Assembly: GCA_015075375.1 (NCBI GenBank)
Contig: JABTUM010000001.1
Coordinates: forward strand, 1,545,201 to 1,609,200
Source of the DNA: Planctomycetota bacterium
GTDB taxonomy: Bacteria > Planctomycetota > SZUA-567 > H5-PLA8
Reading direction: 5' to 3'
Length of the DNA stretch: 64,000 nt
Shown here: positions 28,546 to 38,602 of the stretch, piece by piece
Layout of the letters: every line of letters begins with the position of its first letter
Numbering within the stretch: the stretch's first letter is position 1
Made by a program: the position numbers and the translations under genes
Notes under the pieces: generated by a model
Told to the model about the DNA's origin: nothing
Database searches by the model: none
Seen by the model: the letters and a program-made list of their open reading frames with translations, nothing else

Positions 28546-29610
28546 TTATCCTCCGATCCGGCTCATGGCTCCGTGAAATGCGCCAGCCAAGTACTGATGT
28601 ACCTTTGGCTTCAGCTCCGCGGTTCGTCGTAACGCCGCAATCACCGCGTTCCGGCCTCCGCCGCTTCTCAAAATAGCCCTGACGTCAACGACACCACCAT
28701 CCAGCAGACAGCTTCTCAGTTCCCCGCTCGCAGTCAGCCGCAAACGATTGCAGCGTTCGCAGAATGGGACGCTCATCGCGCCTATGAAGCCGATGCTGCC
28801 CCGGGCGCCTGGGATTCGGAAGCGTAACGCCGGACCGTCGTACTCGCCCTGCGACGGAAGCGGTTGCAAGGGCCCCAAGACCGACTCGATGTGTTCGCGC
28901 GTGGTCGCACTGGGCACGAACTCAATCGTACCTCCGGCCCTAGTGCAGCCTCCGGATTCATCCAGTGGCATGTACTCGATAAAGCGGACTTCCAGGTCGC
29001 GCTTGACGGTAAGGCCCGCCAAGTCAGGCGCTTCCTTGTCGTTCAAGCCGCCCATAATTACGGTGTTGATCTTAAGTGGCGCCAAGCCCGCATCAGCGGC
29101 GGCTTCGAGGCCTTTTAGCACCTCGTCCAGATGACCCAGCCGCGTAATGCGTCGGAACTTCTCCGGCTCCAGCGTATCGAGCGAAACATTCACTCGCCGC
29201 AGTCCCGCATGCGCTAAGTCTTTGGCGCAGGAAGCCAGAAGTACGCCGTTTGTCGTCAGCGCCAAGTCTTCAATACCTGGCAATCGAGCAATTCGCTCGA
29301 TCAGGTTGGGAAGATCCTTTCGCACCAGCGGTTCGCCACCGGTCAGGCGAACCTTGGTCACGCCACAAGCCGCCGCCGCTTCGACTATCGCGACAATCTC
29401 CTCGAACGAAAGTAGGTCCTTGCACGGAAGCCAGGGAATCCCTTCGGGTGGCATGCAGTACAAGCAACGAAGATTGCAGCGGTCTGTCAACGAGACGCGT
29501 AAGTAGGTGACGACGCGACCGTAAGCGTCCACAATACGCTCTTGTCCGGGCCAGTACCCGTGCCGTACCAGGTCAGCCAGTGCGCGAGGCGCGATTTCGT
29601 TTGCCAGCAC
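28546..29610 (-). CDS. moaA: GTP 3',8-cyclase MoaA (molybdenum cofactor step 1)
   Basis: A 354-residue radical SAM enzyme that starts molybdopterin synthesis, needed by the NxrA subunit encoded upstream. The N-terminal cluster motif is DRCNLRCLYCMPPEG. Further features are LTGGEPLVRKDL, NVSLDTLEPEKF, RFIEYMPLD, the second 4Fe-4S Cys set CERCNRLRLTASGELRSC, and the essential C-terminal Gly-Gly (SRIGG). Length is normal with a 20-residue N-terminal extension. It lies within the minus-strand run between nnrS and the radical SAM pair, consistent with co-expression. Confidence 0.94.
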   Translation of the reverse strand: MLANEIAPRALADLVRHGYWPGQERIVDAYGRVVTYLRVSLTDRCNLRCLYCMPPEGIPWLPCKDLLSFEEIVAIVEAAAACGVTKVRLTGGEPLVRKDLPNLIERIARLPGIEDLALTTNGVLLASCAKDLAHAGLRRVNVSLDTLEPEKFRRITRLGHLDEVLKGLEAAADAGLAPLKINTVIMGGLNDKEAPDLAGLTVKRDLEVRFIEYMPLDESGGCTRAGGTIEFVPSATTREHIESVLGPLQPLPSQGEYDGPALRFRIPGARGSIGFIGAMSVPFCERCNRLRLTASGELRSCLLDGGVVDVRAILRSGGGRNAVIAALRRTAELKPKVHQYLAGAFHGAMSRIGG

Positions 29611-29686
29611 GTGGAAACTCCTTCAGTCGGATCCGTCTGGCTCAAGGTAATAGGTCGCTTTCGTACGACCGAAGTACTCCAGCGCA

Positions 29687-31585
29687 TCACAAAGGCTGTG
29701 CTAAGCCATCTTCCAGCCGTTTTCCTCTCGAAAGAGAAGCCTGCTCAGCATTCGGAGGTCGCGCGGCTACAACCCTGTTCAGGTCACGCAGGAGCGCCTC
29801 CAGATCTACTTTGTGGATCTCGCATGCCTGCTGAATGGAAACCGTGCGAGCCAAGGTGTCCCGCATGTAGGCGTTGGCCAGGAGCGTGAAGCCGTGATTT
29901 AGAAACACATTCAGTGTTTGGGGAAATAGGGCGATGACCGAGCCTACCTTGGAGGCTGCCTCGATCCTCGGCAACGACAGGTTTGGTTCTCGCTCCGGCT
30001 CGGCAGCCGACCCGACGCGTGTGCCGAGCAGAAGATAACACATGTGAACCGCCCAAAAGCCCATTCCAGTAACTTCCAGCACACCGGAAATTCCAGCCAC
30101 CGGATGCGCGAATTCCTTAAGACCTTCAACGTCAGTAAGCACCTGAAAAGCGACTCGCAGCGCGCAACCGGTATTCACGAGAACGAAAGTAGGCCACAAC
30201 TCCCCCACCCGAGCGGACGAGATCACACAAAGCGTAGGCACCACCTTTGCGGAAACACCCAAGATCATCATGCTGATGAAACCAACCGTGATCGCATGAC
30301 GCGTGGCGCCGTAGTACGCGTGTGAAAACCCACTTCCGGTTGCCCCGCGATACCACCCCAAGTAAGCAGGCATGACGATGAGCATGGCCAGCGAGATAAG
30401 GAGCCATGTGTACGCTGCTTTGATAAACTTCACGCTGCGATCGGTTTGCTTATCGGCTACGAATACACGCATACTGCCGACCAGCCACGTTACCAAGCCC
30501 GCATAGGCAAGCATCGAAGCGTACAAGCCTGCGGGCGCCCAAGCGGTCCCAGGGGAGCGCGCATTGAGAAGGTAGAAACCGGCCTCGGCCAGAACCGCTG
30601 CCGCAATTGGAATCAGCACCCGATCAGCTTTGCGGCCATCCTCTGCGGCTATTCCGTACACGGTGGGCAGCAAGCGCAACGATACGCCCAAAATCATCAG
30701 CACGGCGAAGCCGTGAATCTGAAGATCACGCAGCGGTGCCTGAAGAGTTTTAATTCGCTCCAGCAACGCAGCGTCTGTAGGCGCCGTCGTCGTGGCTGTC
30801 AGCAGGACCGCGTCTCCAAAAGCCTGCAGTACGAAAAAACCCAGTGCAGCAAATACATACTTATCGTAAGTTTCCACCGATTTCCCGCTTTTCCGATACG
30901 TAGCAACCAGCAACCAGACAAAGATGAGAATAGCGGCGACTTCCAGGGTGCACGCCAACATTGCCCCAGCCCACAGCCAGGAACTCCGCTCGTGAAGCGT
31001 TTCGCAGAGCGCCCGCGCCGAAATGCCCGCAAACATCATCCAGAAGGTTGCGACGGCCAGCCGAGGACGGTGCAGTTCCACGTGCTTGAACCGCGGAAAG
31101 GCTTGGTACGCAAAGCCCATGACGAATAGCCCTACCCATCCGAAGATCATCGCGTGGCCATGTGCGTTCACGGCAAAGATCGAATTGATCGTAAAGTCCT
31201 GCGCAAAACCAATTTTCAAGAGCAGCAGTGCTCCCCAAACGGCCCCGGCGCTCAGAAGCACCGAAATAGCACCCAGGAAGAAATTTCGATAGATCGTATC
31301 GCCCAAGCCGGGTTGGTAGACGGGCGGCGATTGCGTAGAGGTCTGTCCGCACATCTCGTTCAACTCACGCAACAACTTGCTCGAATCCACTCCGTGCGCG
31401 CGTGCAAAAAACTCGATCGACTCTTCCGGACCCAGCGGTCCGCCGCATCCTTTTAGGCCGTATTTGTCCAGGACCAATCGCAGTTGCGGCCATGCCCGCA
31501 AGACCTCGGGAATAGTCTGGTTCTGGGAAATGGGCACACCGGAGGCGGCGAGTCCGCAAACTGGGAGGTTCATCGAGGCTTCCAT
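29687..31585 (-). CDS. NnrS-like polytopic haem protein with DUF1858-like ends
   Basis: A 632-residue membrane protein. Residues 24-80 (TIPEVLRAWPQLRLVLDKYG) look like a DUF1858 domain. About twelve helices follow with NnrS-type His motifs (VNAHGHAMIFGWVGLFVMG, IHGFAVLMILGVSLRLLP, RHAITVGFISMMILG). After the last helix, another DUF1858-like segment (TVSIQQACEIHKVDLEALL) closes the protein. NnrS proteins are haem- and copper-containing factors linked to nitric oxide stress. AAGGAG lies 7 nt before the ATG. The setting beside NxrAB and MoaA supports a nitrogen-oxide role. Confidence 0.77.
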   Translation of the reverse strand: MEASMNLPVCGLAASGVPISQNQTIPEVLRAWPQLRLVLDKYGLKGCGGPLGPEESIEFFARAHGVDSSKLLRELNEMCGQTSTQSPPVYQPGLGDTIYRNFFLGAISVLLSAGAVWGALLLLKIGFAQDFTINSIFAVNAHGHAMIFGWVGLFVMGFAYQAFPRFKHVELHRPRLAVATFWMMFAGISARALCETLHERSSWLWAGAMLACTLEVAAILIFVWLLVATYRKSGKSVETYDKYVFAALGFFVLQAFGDAVLLTATTTAPTDAALLERIKTLQAPLRDLQIHGFAVLMILGVSLRLLPTVYGIAAEDGRKADRVLIPIAAAVLAEAGFYLLNARSPGTAWAPAGLYASMLAYAGLVTWLVGSMRVFVADKQTDRSVKFIKAAYTWLLISLAMLIVMPAYLGWYRGATGSGFSHAYYGATRHAITVGFISMMILGVSAKVVPTLCVISSARVGELWPTFVLVNTGCALRVAFQVLTDVEGLKEFAHPVAGISGVLEVTGMGFWAVHMCYLLLGTRVGSAAEPEREPNLSLPRIEAASKVGSVIALFPQTLNVFLNHGFTLLANAYMRDTLARTVSIQQACEIHKVDLEALLRDLNRVVAARPPNAEQASLSRGKRLEDGLAQPL

Positions 31586-31628
31586 GTGCCGCTCCTTTCG
31601 CCGACTTGACGTCTGTAAGGCTCGAACC

Positions 31629-32567
31629 TCAGCGCAGCGCGGCCTGCATCATCTCCTCGCATTGGATGCACAAACCTTGAGCCGCGCTCCAGTCCGGATG
31701 TTTCGCTCGAATCTCTGCCTGAATCTCTTCCGGCAGTCGCTCCGGATGCGTTGACCAGGATCGCGAGGGAAAGCCGCAGACCGGACATGGCATTGCAGTG
31801 GTCGCCACGGGCAATTCGCACGTTCGCAACCCAAGGCAATCGACCAACCGGTTGCCATCGGCAGCGAACTGAAGAATCGCTGGACAGTCGTAGGGATCCA
31901 GCACCTGACCGTCAAAGCTTCGATCCACCAATTCGCTCACCCAGGCACCCCCATTCCAAGCGCGCCACAATCGACGGGCGTGACCCTCACGCGGCATCTC
32001 CCCTTCCACTCCTTCGTGGAAGAGAGCCGCATCAATTCGCAGATCCCAAAGAGACGAAAAGCGGTCATGAACCAAACCCTGTTGCGCCGCAGTGGCTCCA
32101 GGGAAGCGTGGATGGGGATCGAACCGGAATACAGGATTCAGCATGTCGGCCAAATGCATCAGTTCATGACGCACCAAGCGTTCGAGCACGGATGTATTCA
32201 GCAGAGTCTCCACCTTGAGCCGAAGCGCAGCGCGAAACACTGGAGTCGGTTCCGACGCAGCCCCGAATAGTTCCACGCCCTCCTCTTGGCTTCGGTAGGC
32301 CAAGCACACAAGGAATCGATTCAAGCGTGTTTCTAGCCCCCGGCGCTCGGCTAGGAGCGCTTTCAGAGGTTTCTCGAGTCCCTGACGGGCAAACCAGCGC
32401 GTATGGAGCGAAGTAAACGCCCGATCCCGGGCCTCGGCGTCCTGAAGGGCGTAAACCGATTCGCGTTCGCGGTTGTACGCAGCACTGTCGGACGCGGTCG
32501 TGGAAGCACTGCGCATCGCAATGAAGACGGCCTCTTCGACGAATGCAGGCTCAAACTCGAATCGCAT
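31629..32567 (-). CDS. Unknown protein with an HExxH zincin motif and CxxC pairs
   Basis: A 312-residue soluble protein translated 3 nt after the chaperone gene. Residues 133-145 read RHELMHLADMLNP, a canonical HExxH metallopeptidase motif (His134, Glu135, His138) with a following Asp141. The C-terminal third holds CPVCGF (about residue 268) and CIQCEEM (about 302), resembling a split zinc ribbon. No signal peptide is seen, so it should act in the cytoplasm. The family is not recognised. Being locked in the operon between NarJ-like chaperone and NnrS genes, it may process or assemble the enzyme; the proteolytic role is inference. Confidence 0.55.
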   Translation of the reverse strand: MRFEFEPAFVEEAVFIAMRSASTTASDSAAYNRERESVYALQDAEARDRAFTSLHTRWFARQGLEKPLKALLAERRGLETRLNRFLVCLAYRSQEEGVELFGAASEPTPVFRAALRLKVETLLNTSVLERLVRHELMHLADMLNPVFRFDPHPRFPGATAAQQGLVHDRFSSLWDLRIDAALFHEGVEGEMPREGHARRLWRAWNGGAWVSELVDRSFDGQVLDPYDCPAILQFAADGNRLVDCLGLRTCELPVATTAMPCPVCGFPSRSWSTHPERLPEEIQAEIRAKHPDWSAAQGLCIQCEEMMQAALR

Positions 32568-32570
32568 GGT

Positions 32571-33347
32571 TTAGCCCGCCTCGGCTTCGTTACCGCCGCC
32601 GTCCTGCGTAGCCAATGACGCGTCACAATTCTGTGCGGCGATCAGTTCTTCGGCGGAGCCGGTTTCCCTTAGCTCAAGGTGCTGCGGTCCGTGCGCAACT
32701 CCGAGCGCCCGGCAATCGCTCGCCAGAAACTCCGCCAGCAGCGTTCCGCATTCGCCCAAGAAGCCTCCAGCCTCAAAAACCGCCATTCTGCGTCCGAAGC
32801 CGATGCCCCAGCGTCCCAGGTGATCGCGGAGGAATTTACGCTGCGCGTCCTGGGATACCGCAAGGTGTTCGAGTCCCTCGTGCTCGGCCTCCTCCTCGGC
32901 CTGCGTCTGGTGTGCACAGAGCAGCAACATGTATTCAAGCTCGGCGGCGATATGGTCGGCGCGTTCGTTCGACTCGGGGTCCATTTCCATTCCGAAAGCG
33001 CGATAGAAGCCAGCCAAGTCGGCCAGTTCCTGCGACATTTGGAACACGTCGCTCCGCCCGTATTCCAATTCGTATGGAGGCACGGTACCACGCAGGGTGA
33101 AGCCGAAAGCACGGATTCGGGCGGATTCGCGTTCCCCGCGTTTGGACTGCTCGGCGGCGCACAGAACGCGACGCACGGGTTCCACGAGGTTCGCGGGATC
33201 CAGAACGGCGGCGGCAGAAGCCAAGCGCGTCCGGCAATCGCCAGAGTCCAACGCTTCGCCGAACGTTTCATCTTCACTCCGGAATGCCCGGGCAAGGAAT
33301 CCATAGAGATGCGCGCGAGCGCGTGCTCGTAAGTCTTCGGTTTTCAT
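32571..33347 (-). CDS. NarJ/TorD-family molybdoenzyme chaperone
   Basis: A 258-residue all-helical protein. The family hallmark PPYELEYGRSDVFQMSQELA (TorD/NarJ PxYExEYG) is present, with LADLAGFYRAFGMEMDPESN and RADHIAAELEYMLLLCAH further on, the usual order. Such proteins bind the Tat signal of the catalytic subunit and hold it until the molybdopterin cofactor is inserted. A GGAGG precedes the ATG at 33347 by 7 nt. It follows nxrB by 23 nt. Binding to the NxrA-like subunit is inferred from context. Confidence 0.8.
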   Translation of the reverse strand: MKTEDLRARARAHLYGFLARAFRSEDETFGEALDSGDCRTRLASAAAVLDPANLVEPVRRVLCAAEQSKRGERESARIRAFGFTLRGTVPPYELEYGRSDVFQMSQELADLAGFYRAFGMEMDPESNERADHIAAELEYMLLLCAHQTQAEEEAEHEGLEHLAVSQDAQRKFLRDHLGRWGIGFGRRMAVFEAGGFLGECGTLLAEFLASDCRALGVAHGPQHLELRETGSAEELIAAQNCDASLATQDGGGNEAEAG

Positions 33348-33370
33348 GGTCCGCCTCCCCTTCCACCCGT

Positions 33371-34639
<1,269 letters not shown>

Positions 34640-34685
34640 GTTAGCTACCCTTCATGCGAGGGCGTGGTGAAGCTTCGCCCGGGAC

Positions 34686-35039
34686 TTAATCGCCCAACGT
34701 CCGAACCTCACAGGGGCCGGCCGGCGGAAATGGGTCCGCGTTTTCCGGTATCTCAACTTCTGGCGCATCCTGAATTTCCGGCCTGGGCCGTCCGAACAGA
34801 AACAGCGCTTCGGCAATCAGGGAGTCGATTTCGCTTTTGCCCAGCACTTGCCGGGCCTTGAAGGGACCTTGGTAGAAAGGCGTTTCAAAAAGGAGCCGGA
34901 TGCGCTCGACTCCAAAGCCCAGCCGTGCGAATTCTTCCGCGAAACAGCACGCCATATCGCGCCAAGCTTCACGAGTAGCGGGAAGTTCGACTGCCATGGC
35001 CTCCAACGGATCGCTGGCATCAGGCTCGTCGTAGGGCAT
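34686..35039 (-). CDS. Small acidic protein between nxrB and nxrA, function unknown
   Basis: A 117-residue protein; ATG 35039 has AGGAGGA 6 nt upstream. It is acidic with an Asp/Glu/Pro-rich tail (APEVEIPENADPFPPAGP). A helical core contains REAWRDMACCFAEEFARLGF and YQGPFKARQVLGKSEIDSLI. There is no signal peptide and no metal motif beyond a CC pair. It lies 32 nt downstream of nxrA and 46 nt upstream of nxrB on a single transcript, so an assembly or quality-control role is plausible. The family is not recognised. Confidence 0.55.
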   Translation of the reverse strand: MPYDEPDASDPLEAMAVELPATREAWRDMACCFAEEFARLGFGVERIRLLFETPFYQGPFKARQVLGKSEIDSLIAEALFLFGRPRPEIQDAPEVEIPENADPFPPAGPCEVRTLGD

Positions 35040-35071
35040 GTCCACTCCTCCTTACAAAGCGCTCCAAGATT

Positions 35072-38000
35072 TCAATCCGCAGAAATATACCCGCCGGCTA
35101 AGTAACGTTTCATGGCCTCGCTTTCCCCGCCGGGCGAAAGGCCCAGCGTTGCCGGTTTCCAAATCCCTTTGCCGCCCAACCCGCCGTCCTCGGCTTTGGT
35201 GACCTTGACCAGTGTCTCTTTCGGTACCGTGTTCACCGCATGGTTGTCCGCCTCCCCGCCAAAGATGAAACTCATGAAGACCTTGGCCTTATGGAAGAGC
35301 GTATCCGTCTGATGCATGGGCATGTGCCAGTTGCGCGTGCAGGACTGGTGCGAGCCGTACCGGAAATTCGCCTGGTACCCGTCGGGCGTGAGCGCCAGAC
35401 CGTCCGGCCGGGTTTCATGCGCCTTGATCGACTTCTCCGTGGCGACGTAAACCCCATGCTTCATCATGATGCAGTTATAGGGATAGGCCGGGTTGTAGCG
35501 TGCTCGAACCATGCAGCGCGCAACTTTGTAAAAGGGATCTTCCGGCTTGGCGCCGAGGTACGGCCGGTCCGCGGGGTTCGCGTCCACGTAGACGTAGTCT
35601 CCGTCGTTGATCCCGAGGTCCTTGGCCGCCTGCGGGTTTAGGTGCACTTGATGTTCACCGACGCCGGGCGAACGCTTGTCAATTCGATACGGGTCACCGA
35701 AATTCGAATCCCAGATTAAGTGCCAGTCCACGTTGGACCACAGGGAATGGACGCGGTGCCGGCTTTTCGGAGTGATCAGATAGAAATGATACCCCTTTTC
35801 CCAGAGGAAATTCCGAGTTCCCTTGACCTTGGCCCAGTCCATCTTCACGTTGCGAATCGTACGCTCGTCCCAGTGCTCTGCGTTCAGCGGGACCCCAAAA
35901 TCGTCCGGGCGCACAAACGGGTTGGTCGAGATGATGACATTGGGCAGGTAGGGTGTAGCCTCCGGTCCTTCCCGGTGGACAATGAAATTCTCACCACACT
36001 CGATTGCCGTTGGGTCGTCGCTGTATGCGTGCATCCGTCCGGTATCGGTGTAGAATGGTTTGCTCTCGTGGACCTGTTCCCAGAACGGGATGCGCGGATA
36101 CGTGCGAAAGAGCGCAAGCACTTGGCCCGGAACGCCGTAATCCCCATTCATGATTTTGTCGAACCGGTAACCCCGCGTAGTCGTGCAGGAATCCAGCAGG
36201 CGCTGAATATAGACGTGCCGCTTATCCGGTGCCGCGAAAGACCAATACTTGGCGGGCCTCTCGTCGTTCAGCACTTGGCCAATCGCATTACCGATACCAG
36301 CCAGGATTTCGCAATCGTCCTTGCTCTCGAAGATCGGTTTGATGCCGCCCTTCCAGATCTGGATGAAGGGATTCGAGCAGGAAGCGGTGATCTCCGGACC
36401 TTCGAACTCCACCCACGTATTGGCCGGTAGTCCGAAATCTGAGTATTCGATCGTAGCGGTCATCTGAATGTCTACGGAAACAATCAGATTGATTTTAGGA
36501 TTGACGTTTTTAAACATTTCGTAGCAGTGCTTGGCGTTGTTGAACAGGTTCACGTTCGTGAAGATCAGCGACTTGGTGGGTGTGGGCATGTGCGTCTTAC
36601 CCGTGAAGCAGCGCCGTCCGTATTTCGGCGTCTCGACGATCAGCGCTTGGTCGGAATGGTTCCAGTAAGCCGGCTCTTCGTCCTTCGTGTGCGCATGCGC
36701 GTGGATGTCCTTTCCGTCCGCGTTCTCGTCAAGGGTGACGTGATAAGGATCCTCGGCCACCCAGCCTTTGAAGCCGGGCCCGGTGGCCGGAGAACCCTGG
36801 AAAATCGCCGCCTTGTAATTGCCTGCCCAGCCGTGACAGCCCGCGCCTGGCTTACCTATATTGCCTTGCAGCATGAGCGGGAGGTATGCCGCGCGGTTGG
36901 ACTCCGTCGCGTGGAACCAGTGGTTGATGCCTTCGCCTTGGTGAATGGCCGCCGGTTTTAGCGTCGCAAAGTCTTCGGCGAGCTGCACAAGCATGTCCTT
37001 CGGTGAATGGGTAATCTCGTGAACGGTGTCGAGATCATAGTCCTTGAGGTGGTGCTCGCGGTACAAGGTCCAAAGCGTCTTAACTTCGATTTCCTTTCCT
37101 TCCACGGTCTTGACCATGAAGGTTCCGTCCAGCGCCGCGTCCACGCCCCGCTTGGCAAACAACTCGCCCACTTCGTCACGCGTCACGGCAACGGGTTGGT
37201 TGGTCTTGCGGTCCCAGGCCACGAAGTCGCCCAGCTTGGCATGGTGTTCGGGCTTGAAACTGTGAAGCTTCATACTTGCGCCTTCCGGCGAAAGGCTGCT
37301 CTTGTAGTTCGAAAAGATCTCGGTCGCGCGGAGGCGCTTGAGGTTATCGGTGCGCACCAAGAGCGGGAAATCGGTAAACTCTTTTATGAACTTTTCGTTG
37401 TACCAACCTTTGTCGATCATCAGACGCGCAATGCCCAGGAACAGTGCGGCGTCGGTCTGCGGACGGATGGGGATCCAGTAGTCGGCCTTGGTGGACGGCG
37501 CGCCGTATTCGGGCGCGATGACCACGATCTTCGCCCCGCGCTCCATGCATTCGATGAACCAGTGGCTGTCCGGCAGCTTGTTTTCCACCAGATTCTTGCC
37601 GCTCATCACGATCAGCTTGGAGAAGCGCAGGTCATTGAAATCGCACTCGCTGTTTTGGAGTCCATGCACCCAAGGGTGTCCGGGCGCTTGGTCGCCGTGC
37701 CAGGTATAGTTGGACCAGCACCGTCCCGCGCGAGCCTGTTCGTGATCGTTGAGTTTCCTGATCTTTTCGTCCACATAGGTAAGCGTGTTAGCCAAGCGGT
37801 ACATTCCATACTTGCCGATGACGCCCAGTAGGCCCATCCCGCCTCGGAATTTGCAGCAGCGCGTACCGGCCCCGCCGGTCTCCTCCACCATTTCGGGCTG
37901 ATATCCCTCTTGAAGCAGGCGCCGTTGACCCACCTCCCCAGAGTACATCTCGCTGATTTTCACGAGCCCCGTGCCGATATACTTAAACGCATCTTCCCAG

Positions 38001-38569
38001 GAGACGCGTTCAAATTCATCGGATCCCCGGCTATCGAATTTATAGCGCGTCCGGAGCTCGGGCGTGAGATACGGGTAACCGTCGTCGGCCCATTGCTTCC
38101 ATCCCCTGCGGACGATGGGGTGCTTCAGGCGATGGGGCCCGTAAAGGATTCTGTGAAACGTATATCCTTTAGCGCACTGCCTGGGATTCCAGTTCGGAGT
38201 CGCCTTATTTCCGTACAGATCTCCCGTTTTCTCAATGTTGTAATCGTTGCCCATGCGCACAATGACGCCGTTACGCACGTACGCTTTGACTCGACAGGCG
38301 TGTGTGTCGTTGGGACTGCAGACCCACATGAAGCTTGAGTCGAATGCGTACTGATCCCGGTAGATCTTCTCCCAATCACGGGAGGGGTAGACTTTGAGCG
38401 GGTTATCCACGTCCTCTCTCGCGTGCAAGAGCTGGGTTCCGCCCCATTCCACGAGCAACAAGCCGCCGGCGCCGGCCAAACTCCACTTTAGAAACCGGCG
38501 CCGAGATACCTCCACCGGCTCCGGCTTCGAAGACTTAGGGTTGGCCTTGGGGTCATCCTTGCGGTCCAT
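35072..38569 (-). CDS. nxrA: NxrA/NarG-type molybdopterin catalytic subunit with Tat signal
   Basis: An 1165-residue bis-MGD enzyme. The Tat signal SRRRFLKWSLAGAGGLLL (22-39) places it in the periplasm, as in Nitrospira- and anammox-type NXR rather than cytoplasmic NarG. The FS0 cluster region reads VCSPNDTHACRVKAYVRNG with Cys84, Cys92 and Cys132. Aligned back from KAYVRNG, the second ligand position is Asp88, not Cys. The Mo-ligand segment YTWHGDQAPGHPW carries Asp293, followed by GKNLVENKLPDSHW. Late motifs include IISTNPFVRPDDFG and FGDPYRIDKR. It could oxidise nitrite or reduce nitrate or chlorate; sequence alone does not decide. Confidence 0.92.
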   Translation of the reverse strand: MDRKDDPKANPKSSKPEPVEVSRRRFLKWSLAGAGGLLLVEWGGTQLLHAREDVDNPLKVYPSRDWEKIYRDQYAFDSSFMWVCSPNDTHACRVKAYVRNGVIVRMGNDYNIEKTGDLYGNKATPNWNPRQCAKGYTFHRILYGPHRLKHPIVRRGWKQWADDGYPYLTPELRTRYKFDSRGSDEFERVSWEDAFKYIGTGLVKISEMYSGEVGQRRLLQEGYQPEMVEETGGAGTRCCKFRGGMGLLGVIGKYGMYRLANTLTYVDEKIRKLNDHEQARAGRCWSNYTWHGDQAPGHPWVHGLQNSECDFNDLRFSKLIVMSGKNLVENKLPDSHWFIECMERGAKIVVIAPEYGAPSTKADYWIPIRPQTDAALFLGIARLMIDKGWYNEKFIKEFTDFPLLVRTDNLKRLRATEIFSNYKSSLSPEGASMKLHSFKPEHHAKLGDFVAWDRKTNQPVAVTRDEVGELFAKRGVDAALDGTFMVKTVEGKEIEVKTLWTLYREHHLKDYDLDTVHEITHSPKDMLVQLAEDFATLKPAAIHQGEGINHWFHATESNRAAYLPLMLQGNIGKPGAGCHGWAGNYKAAIFQGSPATGPGFKGWVAEDPYHVTLDENADGKDIHAHAHTKDEEPAYWNHSDQALIVETPKYGRRCFTGKTHMPTPTKSLIFTNVNLFNNAKHCYEMFKNVNPKINLIVSVDIQMTATIEYSDFGLPANTWVEFEGPEITASCSNPFIQIWKGGIKPIFESKDDCEILAGIGNAIGQVLNDERPAKYWSFAAPDKRHVYIQRLLDSCTTTRGYRFDKIMNGDYGVPGQVLALFRTYPRIPFWEQVHESKPFYTDTGRMHAYSDDPTAIECGENFIVHREGPEATPYLPNVIISTNPFVRPDDFGVPLNAEHWDERTIRNVKMDWAKVKGTRNFLWEKGYHFYLITPKSRHRVHSLWSNVDWHLIWDSNFGDPYRIDKRSPGVGEHQVHLNPQAAKDLGINDGDYVYVDANPADRPYLGAKPEDPFYKVARCMVRARYNPAYPYNCIMMKHGVYVATEKSIKAHETRPDGLALTPDGYQANFRYGSHQSCTRNWHMPMHQTDTLFHKAKVFMSFIFGGEADNHAVNTVPKETLVKVTKAEDGGLGGKGIWKPATLGLSPGGESEAMKRYLAGGYISAD

Positions 38570-38602
38570 GCGTTATCTCCCCTTGATTATGAGAAGAACA
38601 GC

